The notes under the pieces were generated by a model. That model ran no database searches and was not told the origin of the DNA. It saw nothing but the letters and a program-made list of their open reading frames with translations. This document shows positions 7,599-16,037 of a stretch of 64,000 nucleotides of DNA, piece after piece. Position 1 is the first letter of the stretch, and every line of letters starts with the position of its first letter. The stretch is from contig NZ_JBBIAB010000003.1 of assembly GCF_039634785.1 (NCBI RefSeq), positions 201,724 to 265,723 on the forward strand, read 5' to 3'. This stretch comes from Tistrella mobilis. GTDB taxonomy: Bacteria > Pseudomonadota > Alphaproteobacteria > Tistrellales > Tistrellaceae. The position numbers and the translations under genes were made by a program.

Positions 7599-10500
7599 AT
7601 GACGAAGCGTATGCTGATCGACGCGAACCACCCCGAAGAAATGCGGGTGGTCGTCACCAACGGCAACCGGCTTGAAGAATTCGATTTCGAAACCTCGACC
7701 AAGAAGCAGCTGAAGGGGAATATCTATCTCGCCAAGGTGACCCGGGTGGAGCCCTCGCTCCAGGCCGCGTTCGTGGATTACGGCGGAAACCGGAACGGTT
7801 TCCTGGCCTTCAGCGAGATCCATCCCGACTACTTCCAGATCCCCCTGGCCGACCGTGAGGCCCTGGTCCGCGAGGTCGAAAAGGCGGCGCGCGAGGATGC
7901 CGAGCGCGAAGCCCGCGCCGATGCCGGCGAAGGCCCCGAGATCGAAGAGGTCGGCGGTTCCGACGTCGACGACATCGCGGCCGGCGGCGCCAGCCGGCGG
8001 CGGCTGCAGCCGCACCGCCAGTACAAGATCCAGGAAGTCATCAAGAAGCGGCAGCTGATCCTGGTCCAGGTGGCCAAGGAAGAGCGCGGCACCAAGGGCG
8101 CGGCCCTGACCAGCTATATTTCGCTGGCCGGCCGCTATTGCGTGCTGATGCCCAACACGCCCAATGGTGGCGGCATCTCGCGCAAGATTTCGGATGCCCG
8201 CACCCGCAAGAAGCTGCGCGAAACCCTGACCGAGCTGGGCACCCCGGCCGGCATGAGCGTGGTGCTGCGCACCGCCGGCGCCGAGCGCACCAAGACCGAG
8301 ATCAAGCGCGACTACGAATATCTCTCGCGGCTGTGGGACGACATCCGCGAGCGGACCCTGTCGTCGCGCGCCCCGGCCCTGATCTATGAAGAGGCCGACA
8401 TCATCAAGCGGTCGATCCGCGACATCTATTCCAACGACATCGACGAACTGCTGGTCGAGGGCGGCGACGGCTATCGCGCCGCGAAGGAGTTCATGCGGAT
8501 GCTGATGCCCAGCCGCGCGCGGCTGGTGAAGCAGTATGGCGACCGCATCCCCCTCTTCCACCGCTATCAGGTCGAAACCCAGCTCGCCTCGATGCACTCC
8601 CCCACCGTGCGCCTGCCCTCGGGCGGCTATGTGGTGATCAACCAGACCGAGGCGCTGGTCGCGATCGACGTCAATTCGGGCCGCTCCACCCGCGAGCGGA
8701 ACATCGAAGAGACCGCGCTCAAGACCAATCTGGAAGCTGCCGACGAGGTCGCCCGCCAGCTGCGCCTGCGCGACCTGGCCGGGCTGATCGTCATCGACTT
8801 CATCGACATGGACGACCGCAAGAACAACCGTGCGGTCGAACGGCGCCTGAAAGAGGCGATGAAGGCCGATCGCGCCCGCATCCAGCTGGGCCGGATCAGC
8901 GGTTTCGGCCTGCTGGAACTGTCGCGCCAGCGGCTGCGCCCGTCGCTGATCGAGGCCAGCACCATGCAGTGCCCGCATTGCGGCGGCACCGGTCTGGTCC
9001 GTTCGGTGGAAAGCACCGCCCTTGCCGCCCTGCGCGCGGTTGAAGAGGAAGGCATCCGCGAGCGCACCGAGGAGCTGGTGCTGCGCGTGCCGACCGAGGT
9101 TGCGCTCTATATCTTCAACCACAAGCGCGACATGCTGGCGGATATCGAGGCCCGCTATGTCTTCCGCGTGCTGGTGGAAGCCGCCGACAACCTGACGCCG
9201 CCCACGCCTTACGAGCTGGAGCGCACCCGCCAGCGCAAGGAAGGCGAGATCCCCGAGCGCCCGGCCGGCAGCGAGCGCCCGGTGACCGCCGAATCCTCGG
9301 CCGCCGCCGCCGATGCGGATGCCGCGCGCATCGCCGCCGAGGTCGCCGAAGCCGAGGCCGAGGAAGAGGCGATGGCCGAGGCAGAGGCCGCCGCCGAGGC
9401 CCGGAGCGAGGCCGAAGCCGAGACCCGGCCCGAGGCCGACAGCCAGAGCGAGGAAGAGCGGAACCGCCGCAAGCGGCGCCGCCGGTCGCGCCGGCGGAAG
9501 CGTCGTGACGACGAGACCCAGTCGACCGCCGAGGGCGAGGATCAGGCCGAGGACCAGGACGAGGACGGCGAGGCCGAGGGTGACACCGAGGCCGAAGCCG
9601 AGAGCACCGAAGACGCCCGGAATGCCGACGACCGGAATGGCGAGGAGAACGGCCGCCGTCGCCGTCGGCGTCGCCGGCGTCGCCCGGGCAATGGCGAGGC
9701 CCGCACCGAGGCCCAGACCACCGACGGGGAGCAGACCACTGACGGGGAGCAGGCCACCGACGAAGAGCAGGCCGGCGACGAGGCCGAGAACGCCGAGGCC
9801 GAGACTGCCGAGGCGGTGAGCGAAACGGAAACCCCGGCAGTCGAAGCGCCTGGCGCGGAGAGCGAGGTCGTCGAGCCCGTGGCCGAGGTGGCCGAAGCCG
9901 AAGAGGGTCGCGGCCGTCGCCGCCGCCGTCGTCGGCGGCCGGGTGAGGTCGAGGCGGTCGCGGCCGTCGAAGCCGATGCTGCCCCCGCTCCGGTGAGCGA
10001 CGAGGCGCCCGCGAGCGAGGCAGCTTCCGTGAGCGAGCCGACTTCGGTGAGCGAAATGGGGCCGGTAAGCGACGAGACGCCCGCCGAAGCGGCACCTGCC
10101 GACACCGCAGCGGTCGACCTGGCACCGGCTGAAGAGGCCGTGGCCGCCGACGCCCCCGCCGCGGAGCCCGAGGCGCCGGTCAGCGAGCCCGCCGCCGAAC
10201 CCGAGCCCGCCACCGAACCCGAGATGGTCGGTGCGGATCTGGTGCCCGAAGCCGATGCCGTGGTCGAGGCCGATGCGGTGGTTGCCGCCGAAGAGCCGGT
10301 GGCCGCACCGGAGAAGCCGAAGCGCCGTCGCAAGGTGAAGGCCGAGACCGAAGCCGAGGCGCCCGCCGAGGCCGAGGCTGAGGCCGCGCCCAAGCCGCGC
10401 CGCCGCCGCAAGGTGGCCGAGACTGCCGCCGACGCCCCGGCCGAAGCCGAGGCGGTGGCAGAGGCGGCCCCCGCCCGCAAGCGGGCGACGCGCGCCAAGG

Positions 10501-10970
10501 CGACGACGGCCAAGGCTGCGACCACCAAGGCCGCCGCGGCCAAGACCACCCGCGCCCGCAAGGCGAAGGCGGTCGAGGGGGGTGAGCCCGTCGAGGCTGC
10601 CGCCGAGGCACCGAAGCCGCGCCGCCGCCGCAAGGCGGAGCCTGCGGTGGAGGCGGCCGAGCCGGCCCTGGTCGTGACCGCCGTGGAAACCGGTGCCGAG
10701 CCGCCGGTGATCGACGGGCCGGCCGCCGCCGCGGTGGCCGAAGCCGCCGAAGCCCCGGCCGCCCCGCTGGAGCCGCCCTTCCGCGAGGAAGCGGCCGCCA
10801 AGGCGACGCCCGAGGCCCCCGAGGCGGAGACCGGCACCGAGGCGGAGACCGGCACCGGGGCCGAGCCGCAGCCGGCCGGCGATGACGAGCCGGCCGTGAC
10901 GGTGATCGAGGCCGAAGGCGCGCCCGCGCGCCCGCGCCGCGGCTGGTGGGCCTCTCGCGGCCGCAGCTGA
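7599..10970 (+). CDS. rne: Ribonuclease E
   Basis: This 1123-residue endoribonuclease handles mRNA decay and rRNA/tRNA processing. The catalytic half has an S1 domain (GNIYLAKVTRVEPS onward) with the long acidic insert usual in alphaproteobacterial enzymes. Metal-binding aspartates appear in AIDVNSGRST (about residue 356) and IDFIDMDD (about 400), and the Zn-link motif CPHCGGTG at about 458. From about residue 570 the protein is low complexity: Ala/Glu-rich acidic stretches alternate with Arg clusters and repeated KPRRRRK-like blocks. This is typical of the disordered RNA- and degradosome-binding arm. A GGAG lies slightly far upstream of the ATG. Confidence 0.96.
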   Translation: MTKRMLIDANHPEEMRVVVTNGNRLEEFDFETSTKKQLKGNIYLAKVTRVEPSLQAAFVDYGGNRNGFLAFSEIHPDYFQIPLADREALVREVEKAAREDAEREARADAGEGPEIEEVGGSDVDDIAAGGASRRRLQPHRQYKIQEVIKKRQLILVQVAKEERGTKGAALTSYISLAGRYCVLMPNTPNGGGISRKISDARTRKKLRETLTELGTPAGMSVVLRTAGAERTKTEIKRDYEYLSRLWDDIRERTLSSRAPALIYEEADIIKRSIRDIYSNDIDELLVEGGDGYRAAKEFMRMLMPSRARLVKQYGDRIPLFHRYQVETQLASMHSPTVRLPSGGYVVINQTEALVAIDVNSGRSTRERNIEETALKTNLEAADEVARQLRLRDLAGLIVIDFIDMDDRKNNRAVERRLKEAMKADRARIQLGRISGFGLLELSRQRLRPSLIEASTMQCPHCGGTGLVRSVESTALAALRAVEEEGIRERTEELVLRVPTEVALYIFNHKRDMLADIEARYVFRVLVEAADNLTPPTPYELERTRQRKEGEIPERPAGSERPVTAESSAAAADADAARIAAEVAEAEAEEEAMAEAEAAAEARSEAEAETRPEADSQSEEERNRRKRRRRSRRRKRRDDETQSTAEGEDQAEDQDEDGEAEGDTEAEAESTEDARNADDRNGEENGRRRRRRRRRRPGNGEARTEAQTTDGEQTTDGEQATDEEQAGDEAENAEAETAEAVSETETPAVEAPGAESEVVEPVAEVAEAEEGRGRRRRRRRRPGEVEAVAAVEADAAPAPVSDEAPASEAASVSEPTSVSEMGPVSDETPAEAAPADTAAVDLAPAEEAVAADAPAAEPEAPVSEPAAEPEPATEPEMVGADLVPEADAVVEADAVVAAEEPVAAPEKPKRRRKVKAETEAEAPAEAEAEAAPKPRRRRKVAETAADAPAEAEAVAEAAPARKRATRAKATTAKAATTKAAAAKTTRARKAKAVEGGEPVEAAAEAPKPRRRRKAEPAVEAAEPALVVTAVETGAEPPVIDGPAAAAVAEAAEAPAAPLEPPFREEAAAKATPEAPEAETGTEAETGTGAEPQPAGDDEPAVTVIEAEGAPARPRRGWWASRGRS

Positions 10971-11037
10971 CCGTCGCCCCCGGAGCCGGCCATGCCGGCT
11001 CCGGTCACTGACAAAAGCCAGCCACTGACAAAAGAAT

Positions 11038-11070
11038 GGGCCGCCGGTTCGACCGGCGGCCCTTTCTTTT
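11038..11070. terminator. Bidirectional intrinsic terminator between rne and the aminotransferase
   Basis: A perfect 11-bp stem (GGGCCGCCGGT with its complement) and a TCG loop are followed by TTTCTTTT. The upstream side carries an A-rich run (AAAAGAAT), so the structure can also terminate the convergent minus-strand gene. A second perfect 10-bp hairpin without a T-tract lies just upstream at 10981-11003. Confidence 0.93.
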
Positions 11071-11095
11071 GTCCAGGCAGCTGTCGCGCGTCTGG

Positions 11096-12265
11096 TCAGG
11101 CGACCTTGCCGACGCCGAAGCTGCGGCGCATCCAGCCATCCAGCCGGTCGACCACCTGCACCATGTCTTCGGTGGACCCGGCAAAGGCCATGCGCAGATA
11201 GTGATGGCCCTTGAAGGGGTCGAAATCGACACCCGGCGTGGCGGCAATGCCGGCCTCGTGCAGCATGCGGCGGCAGAAATCGATGCTGTCGGTGCTGTAG
11301 TCGGAAATGTCGGCCCAGACATAGAAGGCACCGTCGATCGGCGCGATCCGGCCCAGCCCGACCTTGGGCAGACCCTCCAGCAGCACCCGGCGGTTCTCGG
11401 CATAGCGCTTCACCGCAATCTCTGCCTCGTCATAGCCGTCGAAGGCCGCCGTGGCGGCGATCTGGGCAACGGCCGAGGGCGAGAGGAAGAAGTTCTGCGC
11501 GAGCTTTTCGGCCGTGCGGGCCATGTCTTCCGGCACGACCATCCAGCCCATCCGCCAGCCGGTCATGGCGAAATACTTGGAGAAGCTGTTCACCACGATC
11601 GGCGCCTGAGAGAAGTTCAGCGCGCTGCGGGTCGGCAGGCCATAGGTCAGCCCGTGATAGATCTCGTCCGAGATCAGCGTGATGCCCTTCGCCTCGCAAT
11701 AGCGCACCAGGGCTTCCAGCTCTTCGGGCTTCAGCGTGGTGCTGGTGGGGTTGGAGGGGCTGGCGACGATCAGCCCGTCGATCGGCCTGTCCAGCGCCTC
11801 CAGATGGGCAATGGTCGGCTGGAAGCGGCTTTCGGGGCCGGTCTCGATCGACACGACCTCGATGTCGAGCGCCTTCAGCACATTGCGATACGAGGTATAG
11901 CCGGGCTCCGCCATCGCCACCCGCGCGCCGGCATCGAAGGCCGCCAGAAAGGCGATGGTGAAGCAGCCCGAGGCCCCATGGGTGATCAGGATGCGCTCGA
12001 TCGGGATGTCGAGCCCGTACCACGACCGGTAATGCGCGGCGATCCGCCGGCGCAGCGCCGGCTGCCCGGCCCCTTCGGTGTAGCCGAAAGCCGGCCCGTC
12101 GAGCGCGGCGCGGGCCGCACGGATCGCTGGCGCCGGCGCACCGGTCGACGGCTGGCCGACTTCCATATGGATGATGTGACGGCCGGCAGCCTCGAGCGCA
12201 TTCGCCTCGGCCAGCACCTCCAGCGCGTGGAACGGGGGGATCTGCGAACGACGGGAAACGGGCAT
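11096..12265 (-). CDS. Class I/II PLP-dependent aminotransferase
   Basis: This 389-residue fold-type I aminotransferase transfers amino groups between an amino acid and a 2-oxo acid; the substrate cannot be told from sequence alone. The start MPVSRRSQIPPF is chosen because the aminotransferase fold begins there and an AAGGA lies upstream. Recognisable motifs are VASPSNPTST (the cofactor-site NP motif), SDEIYHGL (the Asp/Tyr that contacts PLP) and NSFSKYFAMTGWRMGW, with the Schiff-base lysine in SFSK. It is a single gene ending at the shared terminator with rne. A palindromic element lies about 80 bases upstream of its start. Confidence 0.9.
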   Translation of the reverse strand: MPVSRRSQIPPFHALEVLAEANALEAAGRHIIHMEVGQPSTGAPAPAIRAARAALDGPAFGYTEGAGQPALRRRIAAHYRSWYGLDIPIERILITHGASGCFTIAFLAAFDAGARVAMAEPGYTSYRNVLKALDIEVVSIETGPESRFQPTIAHLEALDRPIDGLIVASPSNPTSTTLKPEELEALVRYCEAKGITLISDEIYHGLTYGLPTRSALNFSQAPIVVNSFSKYFAMTGWRMGWMVVPEDMARTAEKLAQNFFLSPSAVAQIAATAAFDGYDEAEIAVKRYAENRRVLLEGLPKVGLGRIAPIDGAFYVWADISDYSTDSIDFCRRMLHEAGIAATPGVDFDPFKGHHYLRMAFAGSTEDMVQVVDRLDGWMRRSFGVGKVA

Positions 12266-12345
12266 GGGATGGGGTATCCTTCTGCAGGGGCCGTGCCCCC
12301 GGGGGGAAGACGACCTGCACGGAGCGCGACAGATCTGGCCGGGAC

Positions 12346-12365
12346 TATGAAACCATAAGTTCATA
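12346..12365. promoter_or_regulatory. Inverted repeat upstream of the aminotransferase
   Basis: TATGAA and TTCATA flank an 8-base centre (ACCATAAG) in a locally AT-rich spot within very GC-rich DNA. Its position about 80 bp before the aminotransferase ATG suggests an operator. The core AACCATAAGT recurs exactly at 29005-29014 inside another inverted repeat. Confidence 0.4.
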
Positions 12366-12409
12366 ATCCCGGCCATACCATGTGCGCGATGCGATCAGCC
12401 GCAATCTGC

Positions 12410-12459
12410 GGCGCACCGCCGGCGCGACGGCTCAGGCGCACCGCCGGCGCGACGGCTCA
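12410..12459. repeat. Perfect 25-bp tandem duplication at the end of the GGT-like gene
   Basis: Two identical 25-bp copies lie head to tail at 12410-12434 and 12435-12459. The second copy supplies the stop codon of the gamma-glutamyltransferase-like gene (12457-12459), so the array duplicates the terminal bases of the gene into the spacer. Confidence 0.9.
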
Positions 12460-13800
12460 GCGGATCGCCAGCCCCGGCGACGAGGGCGAGACGAGGGCGT
12501 TGCAGCGCTGATCGTCGGAGGGAATGCCGTTGGCACAGGCGGCGGCACCGATATCGGCACCGGCCGTGGCGGCGGCGGCAAGCGAGTCGTCCAGCGGCTC
12601 GCCGCCGTAGAAGCTGCCGATCAGCCGGCTCATCGCCGGCACGGCGCCCTCGCCGGTCGCCGTCGCGGCCATATAGGGCTTGTAGATGTTGGTGTTGACC
12701 GCCAGCACCGCGGCGCCCGAGGCGGTTGCCGCCGGATCGAGCGGCCGCGCGGCGATGATGCCGGTATCGTCGCCCATCCGGCCGGTGCCGAAGGGGGCAC
12801 CCTGGGTGAAGGTGCAGGCCACCGCCTGACCGTACTGGTCGACGGCCAGAATGCCGGACTGCACGGCATCATGGCCGGCCACCGGCAGCGCCGTGCCGGT
12901 GCGCACGGTCGAAAGCGCATCCAGCGCCGCCGCCCCGCCGGTGCCGGGGATGGTGACCATGTCGAAATTGCCGAGCGAGCGCATCAGCGCGTCGCCCTTG
13001 GCGGGCTGATAGGCGCGCAGTTCCCCGGCCCTGAGCGTGACGCCCGCCTGGGCGAAATCCTCGATCATCCGCCGGCCGAGCGGGCCCGCATAAAGCGTGC
13101 CCGGGCCTTCGGTGCGCAGCGAGCCCAGCGAAGAGGCGAGATCCGGCCGGGTCATCTGATTGCCCTGGGCCAGATTGCCGAAGCTGCGCGCCAGCGTGGG
13201 CGAGGCCGAGATCACCTCGCGATAGGCGGCGAGATCGGCCGCAAAGGCCGGCGAGACCTGCACGCCGAACCGGGCCAGCTGTTCGGCCGGCGACACCAGC
13301 TGCGGCAGGCGCAGCACGCCGTAATCGGCATGCATGGTGAACAGCCCGCGCGCGAAGCCCGGCACCGCCACCGTCTCGCCGGGCACGGCGGCCTGGGGCA
13401 TGAAGGCATAGGCGCGGGGCGGCTCCGCCTCCTTGGGCTTGGTGCGGCGCGACTGGGCCTTGTAGACCACGCAGGCCCCGCCACCGCCCAGCCCCACGCG
13501 GCTGGGCAGGGTAACGGTCTGGGTGAAGGCCATGGCCACCGCCGCATCGACCGCGCTGCCGCCGGCCGACAGGATGTCGCGGCCGACCAGCGCCGAGCGC
13601 GGCTCGTCGGCGGCGATCAGGCCGATGAAGCCGGTCACGGCATCCACCTGGCCCACTTCCACACGCGGCCCGCAGCCCGCCAGCACGGCGAGGCTCACGA
13701 TCGCGAGAGCTGCCGGTGCTTCACGGAGATGCCACGGTTGCCGAGATTGACGGGCGTGTCGTGCGACCCTACGTTCGGTGAAGACATCCGGGGTCTGCAC
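12457..13800 (-). CDS. Gamma-glutamyltransferase-like lipoprotein
   Basis: The protein resembles the Ntn-hydrolase gamma-glutamyltransferases in DAAVAMAFTQTV, GLGGGGACVVY and the small-subunit segment AVDQYGQAVACTFTQ followed by FGTG. A lipobox LAGC after a hydrophobic run suggests a membrane-anchored exported protein. The start is unresolved: the frame has no good ATG near the signal. The only nearby upstream candidate is GTG at 13798-13800, which leaves a long n-region and abuts the divergent M48 start. By eye, the threonine that normally begins the small subunit is not where expected (AVQSGILAVD), so activity is uncertain. Confidence 0.7.
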   Translation of the reverse strand: MQTPDVFTERRVARHARQSRQPWHLREAPAALAIVSLAVLAGCGPRVEVGQVDAVTGFIGLIAADEPRSALVGRDILSAGGSAVDAAVAMAFTQTVTLPSRVGLGGGGACVVYKAQSRRTKPKEAEPPRAYAFMPQAAVPGETVAVPGFARGLFTMHADYGVLRLPQLVSPAEQLARFGVQVSPAFAADLAAYREVISASPTLARSFGNLAQGNQMTRPDLASSLGSLRTEGPGTLYAGPLGRRMIEDFAQAGVTLRAGELRAYQPAKGDALMRSLGNFDMVTIPGTGGAAALDALSTVRTGTALPVAGHDAVQSGILAVDQYGQAVACTFTQGAPFGTGRMGDDTGIIAARPLDPAATASGAAVLAVNTNIYKPYMAATATGEGAVPAMSRLIGSFYGGEPLDDSLAAAATAGADIGAAACANGIPSDDQRCNALVSPSSPGLAIR

Positions 13801-13801
13801 C

Positions 13802-15178
13802 GTGCGCTCAAGCTTCCTCCGCATCGCCGTCCTTATCTGCTTCCTGATCGTGTCGGGGATCGGTGCCGTGGGCCCCGCTTCGGCGCAGCAGCGAAGCCTG
13901 TCCTTCATCCGCGACGCCGAGGTGGAACATACCATCCGGCAGATAGCGACTCCACTGTTCAAGGCGGCCGATCTCGACCCGAACGCGATCGACATCCACC
14001 TGATCCGCGACAACGCCATCAACGCCTTCGTCGGCGGCGGCATGCACCTGTTCATCTTCACGGGGCTGCTGATGGCCAGCGACAACCCCAATCAGATCGC
14101 AGGCGTGATCGCACATGAAACCGGCCATATCGCCGGCGGCCATCTGTCGCGCATCGGCGGCGCCGTCGAGATGGCGACCGCCCAGGCCATCGCCTCGGCC
14201 CTGCTGGGGCTTGCGATCGGTGTCGCCGGCGGCAGCGCCGATGCCGGCATGGCGATCGCGATGGGCGGCCAGCAGATGGCCCAGCGCGGCATGCTGAGCT
14301 TCAGCCGCGCCCAGGAGAATTCGGCCGATCAGGCGGGCATCCGCTTCCTGCACCGGGCGGGCGAATCCGCGCTGGGCATGCTCCAGTTCTTCGAGAAGCT
14401 CGACACCCAGAACGCGCTGATCGGCAGCCGCCAGAGCCCCTATCTTTCCACCCACCCCATGGCCGCCGACCGGGTGCGGGTGGTCGAGAACGTGGTGGCG
14501 CAGGAAAAGGGCGTCACCGCCGAGGCGACGCCCGCCCAGCAGATGGCCTATGACCGGATGATCGCCAAGCTGCGAGGCTTCCTGGACCCGCCGGGCCGCA
14601 CCTTCGCCGCCTACAAGGCCGACGATCCCTCGGTGCCCGCACGCTATGCCCGCGCCATCGCCTATTATCGCCAGGCCGATCTGGACCATGCCCTGCCGCT
14701 GATCCGCGGGCTGATCGCCGAACAGCCCGACGACCCCTATTTCCACGAGCTGGAAGGCCAGATGCTGTTCGAGAACGGCCGGGTGGCCGAGGCGATCAAA
14801 CCCTATCGGCTGGCGGTGGAAAAATCCGACCGCGCGCCGCTGATCGCGGTCGGCCTGGCCCAGGCGCTGATCGAGACCGGCACCGATGCCGCCTATGCCG
14901 AGGCCCAGGCGCTGCTTGAAAACGCGACCGCGAAAGACCGCGACAACGCCACCGCCTGGCGGCTGCTGGGCATCGCCTATGGCCGCGCCGACCGCATGCC
15001 CCAGGCCTCGCTGGCCCTGGCCGAATACAACGCCCAGATCGGCCGCTGGGACGAGGCCGAGGTCCAGGCGACCCGCGCCCGCGACAACCTGCCGGTCGGC
15101 TCCCCCGGCCAGCTGCGCGCCGATGATCTGGCCGAATACGTCAAGCGCCAGCGCGAGGAAGCCCGCGCCAACCGCTGA
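13802..15178 (+). CDS. M48-family periplasmic metalloprotease with TPR-like C-terminus
   Basis: This protein of 458 residues resembles BepA/YfgC-type chaperone-proteases that act on outer-membrane proteins. The GTG at 13802 gives a clean signal peptide ending ASA before QQR; an in-frame GTG at 13778 is the alternative. The zinc motif HETGH is at about residues 105-109 inside IAHETGHIAGGH, followed by the typical SRAQENSADQAG segment that supplies the third ligand. The C-terminal third has alternating Ala/Leu helices consistent with TPRs. A DsbA-like gene follows 65 bases later, so the pair may serve envelope protein quality control. Confidence 0.9.
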   Translation: MRSSFLRIAVLICFLIVSGIGAVGPASAQQRSLSFIRDAEVEHTIRQIATPLFKAADLDPNAIDIHLIRDNAINAFVGGGMHLFIFTGLLMASDNPNQIAGVIAHETGHIAGGHLSRIGGAVEMATAQAIASALLGLAIGVAGGSADAGMAIAMGGQQMAQRGMLSFSRAQENSADQAGIRFLHRAGESALGMLQFFEKLDTQNALIGSRQSPYLSTHPMAADRVRVVENVVAQEKGVTAEATPAQQMAYDRMIAKLRGFLDPPGRTFAAYKADDPSVPARYARAIAYYRQADLDHALPLIRGLIAEQPDDPYFHELEGQMLFENGRVAEAIKPYRLAVEKSDRAPLIAVGLAQALIETGTDAAYAEAQALLENATAKDRDNATAWRLLGIAYGRADRMPQASLALAEYNAQIGRWDEAEVQATRARDNLPVGSPGQLRADDLAEYVKRQREEARANR

Positions 15179-15243
15179 GGCCGCGGGGCACCTGCCCTGC
15201 CCTCCCGAACCACCCCACTCCGTTCCGAAAGACACCAGACCCC

Positions 15244-16002
15244 ATGTCGAAACTCCTCGTCCCGGCCCTGGCCCTGATCCTGGGTGCTGCCGGCGGTGCC
15301 GCCGCGACCCTGGTCATCGACCGCATCCACGCCGTGGACCCGGCATCGGAAGCCCGTGCCGGCGAGGATATGGTCCGGGCCCTGCTGGCGCGCGAACCCG
15401 AACTGGTGGTGGAAAGCATCCGGGCCTGGCAGGCGAAGCAGCAGACCGCGGAACTGGAAGCCCAGGGCTCGGCGATCCGCGACAGCGAGGCCGCCCTCGT
15501 CGCCGATGGGCGCGACCCGGTCGTCGGCCCGGCCGATGCGGCGGTGACGGTGGTCCAGTTCTTCGACTATCGCTGCCCCTATTGCCGCCGCGCCATGGGC
15601 ACGGTGGACCAGCTGATCGAAAAGCGCGACGACATCCGGGTGGTCTACAAGGAATTCCCGATCCTGGGCCCGGATTCGCTGGTCGCCGCCCGCGCGGCCC
15701 TGGCCGTGAACCAGGTGGCCCCCAAGGCCTATCCTGAAATCCACACCGCGCTGATGACCCAGCAGGGCAGCCTGACCGAAGACCGCGTGCTCGCCATCGT
15801 CGCCGATCGGGGTGTCGACGCCGAGGCGGTCAAGGCACGCATGCACGCGCCCGAGACCGAGGCCCATATCCGCGATACCATGGACCTGGCCCGCAAGCTC
15901 GGCATCGGCGGCACCCCGGCCTTCGTGATCGGCGACACCCTGCTGCCGGGCGCCGTGGAACTCGACGCCCTGGACCGTGCGGTCGAGGCGGCGAAGGGCT
16001 GA
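15244..16002 (+). CDS. DsbA-family thiol:disulfide oxidoreductase
   Basis: This 252-residue protein has an N-terminal hydrophobic signal or anchor (about residues 4-26), a helical linker and a thioredoxin-fold DsbA domain. The redox motif CPYC at residues 111-114 sits in FFDYRCPYCRRA, and the cis-proline region is GGTPAFVIG. The arrangement resembles the Com1/BdbD-like DsbA proteins common in alphaproteobacteria. It probably forms or isomerises disulfides in envelope proteins and may share a transcript with the M48 protease. The ribosome-binding site is weak. Confidence 0.92.
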   Translation: MSKLLVPALALILGAAGGAAATLVIDRIHAVDPASEARAGEDMVRALLAREPELVVESIRAWQAKQQTAELEAQGSAIRDSEAALVADGRDPVVGPADAAVTVVQFFDYRCPYCRRAMGTVDQLIEKRDDIRVVYKEFPILGPDSLVAARAALAVNQVAPKAYPEIHTALMTQQGSLTEDRVLAIVADRGVDAEAVKARMHAPETEAHIRDTMDLARKLGIGGTPAFVIGDTLLPGAVELDALDRAVEAAKG

Positions 16003-16037
16003 CCTGCCACCACGCTCACGCCCGGGAGGTGCTCCTC

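Noticed and set aside
9542-11014. Ser/Ala-rich 490-residue frame antisense to rne
   Set aside because: It is the complement of the low-complexity Glu/Ala arm of RNase E and has no ribosome-binding site or domain.
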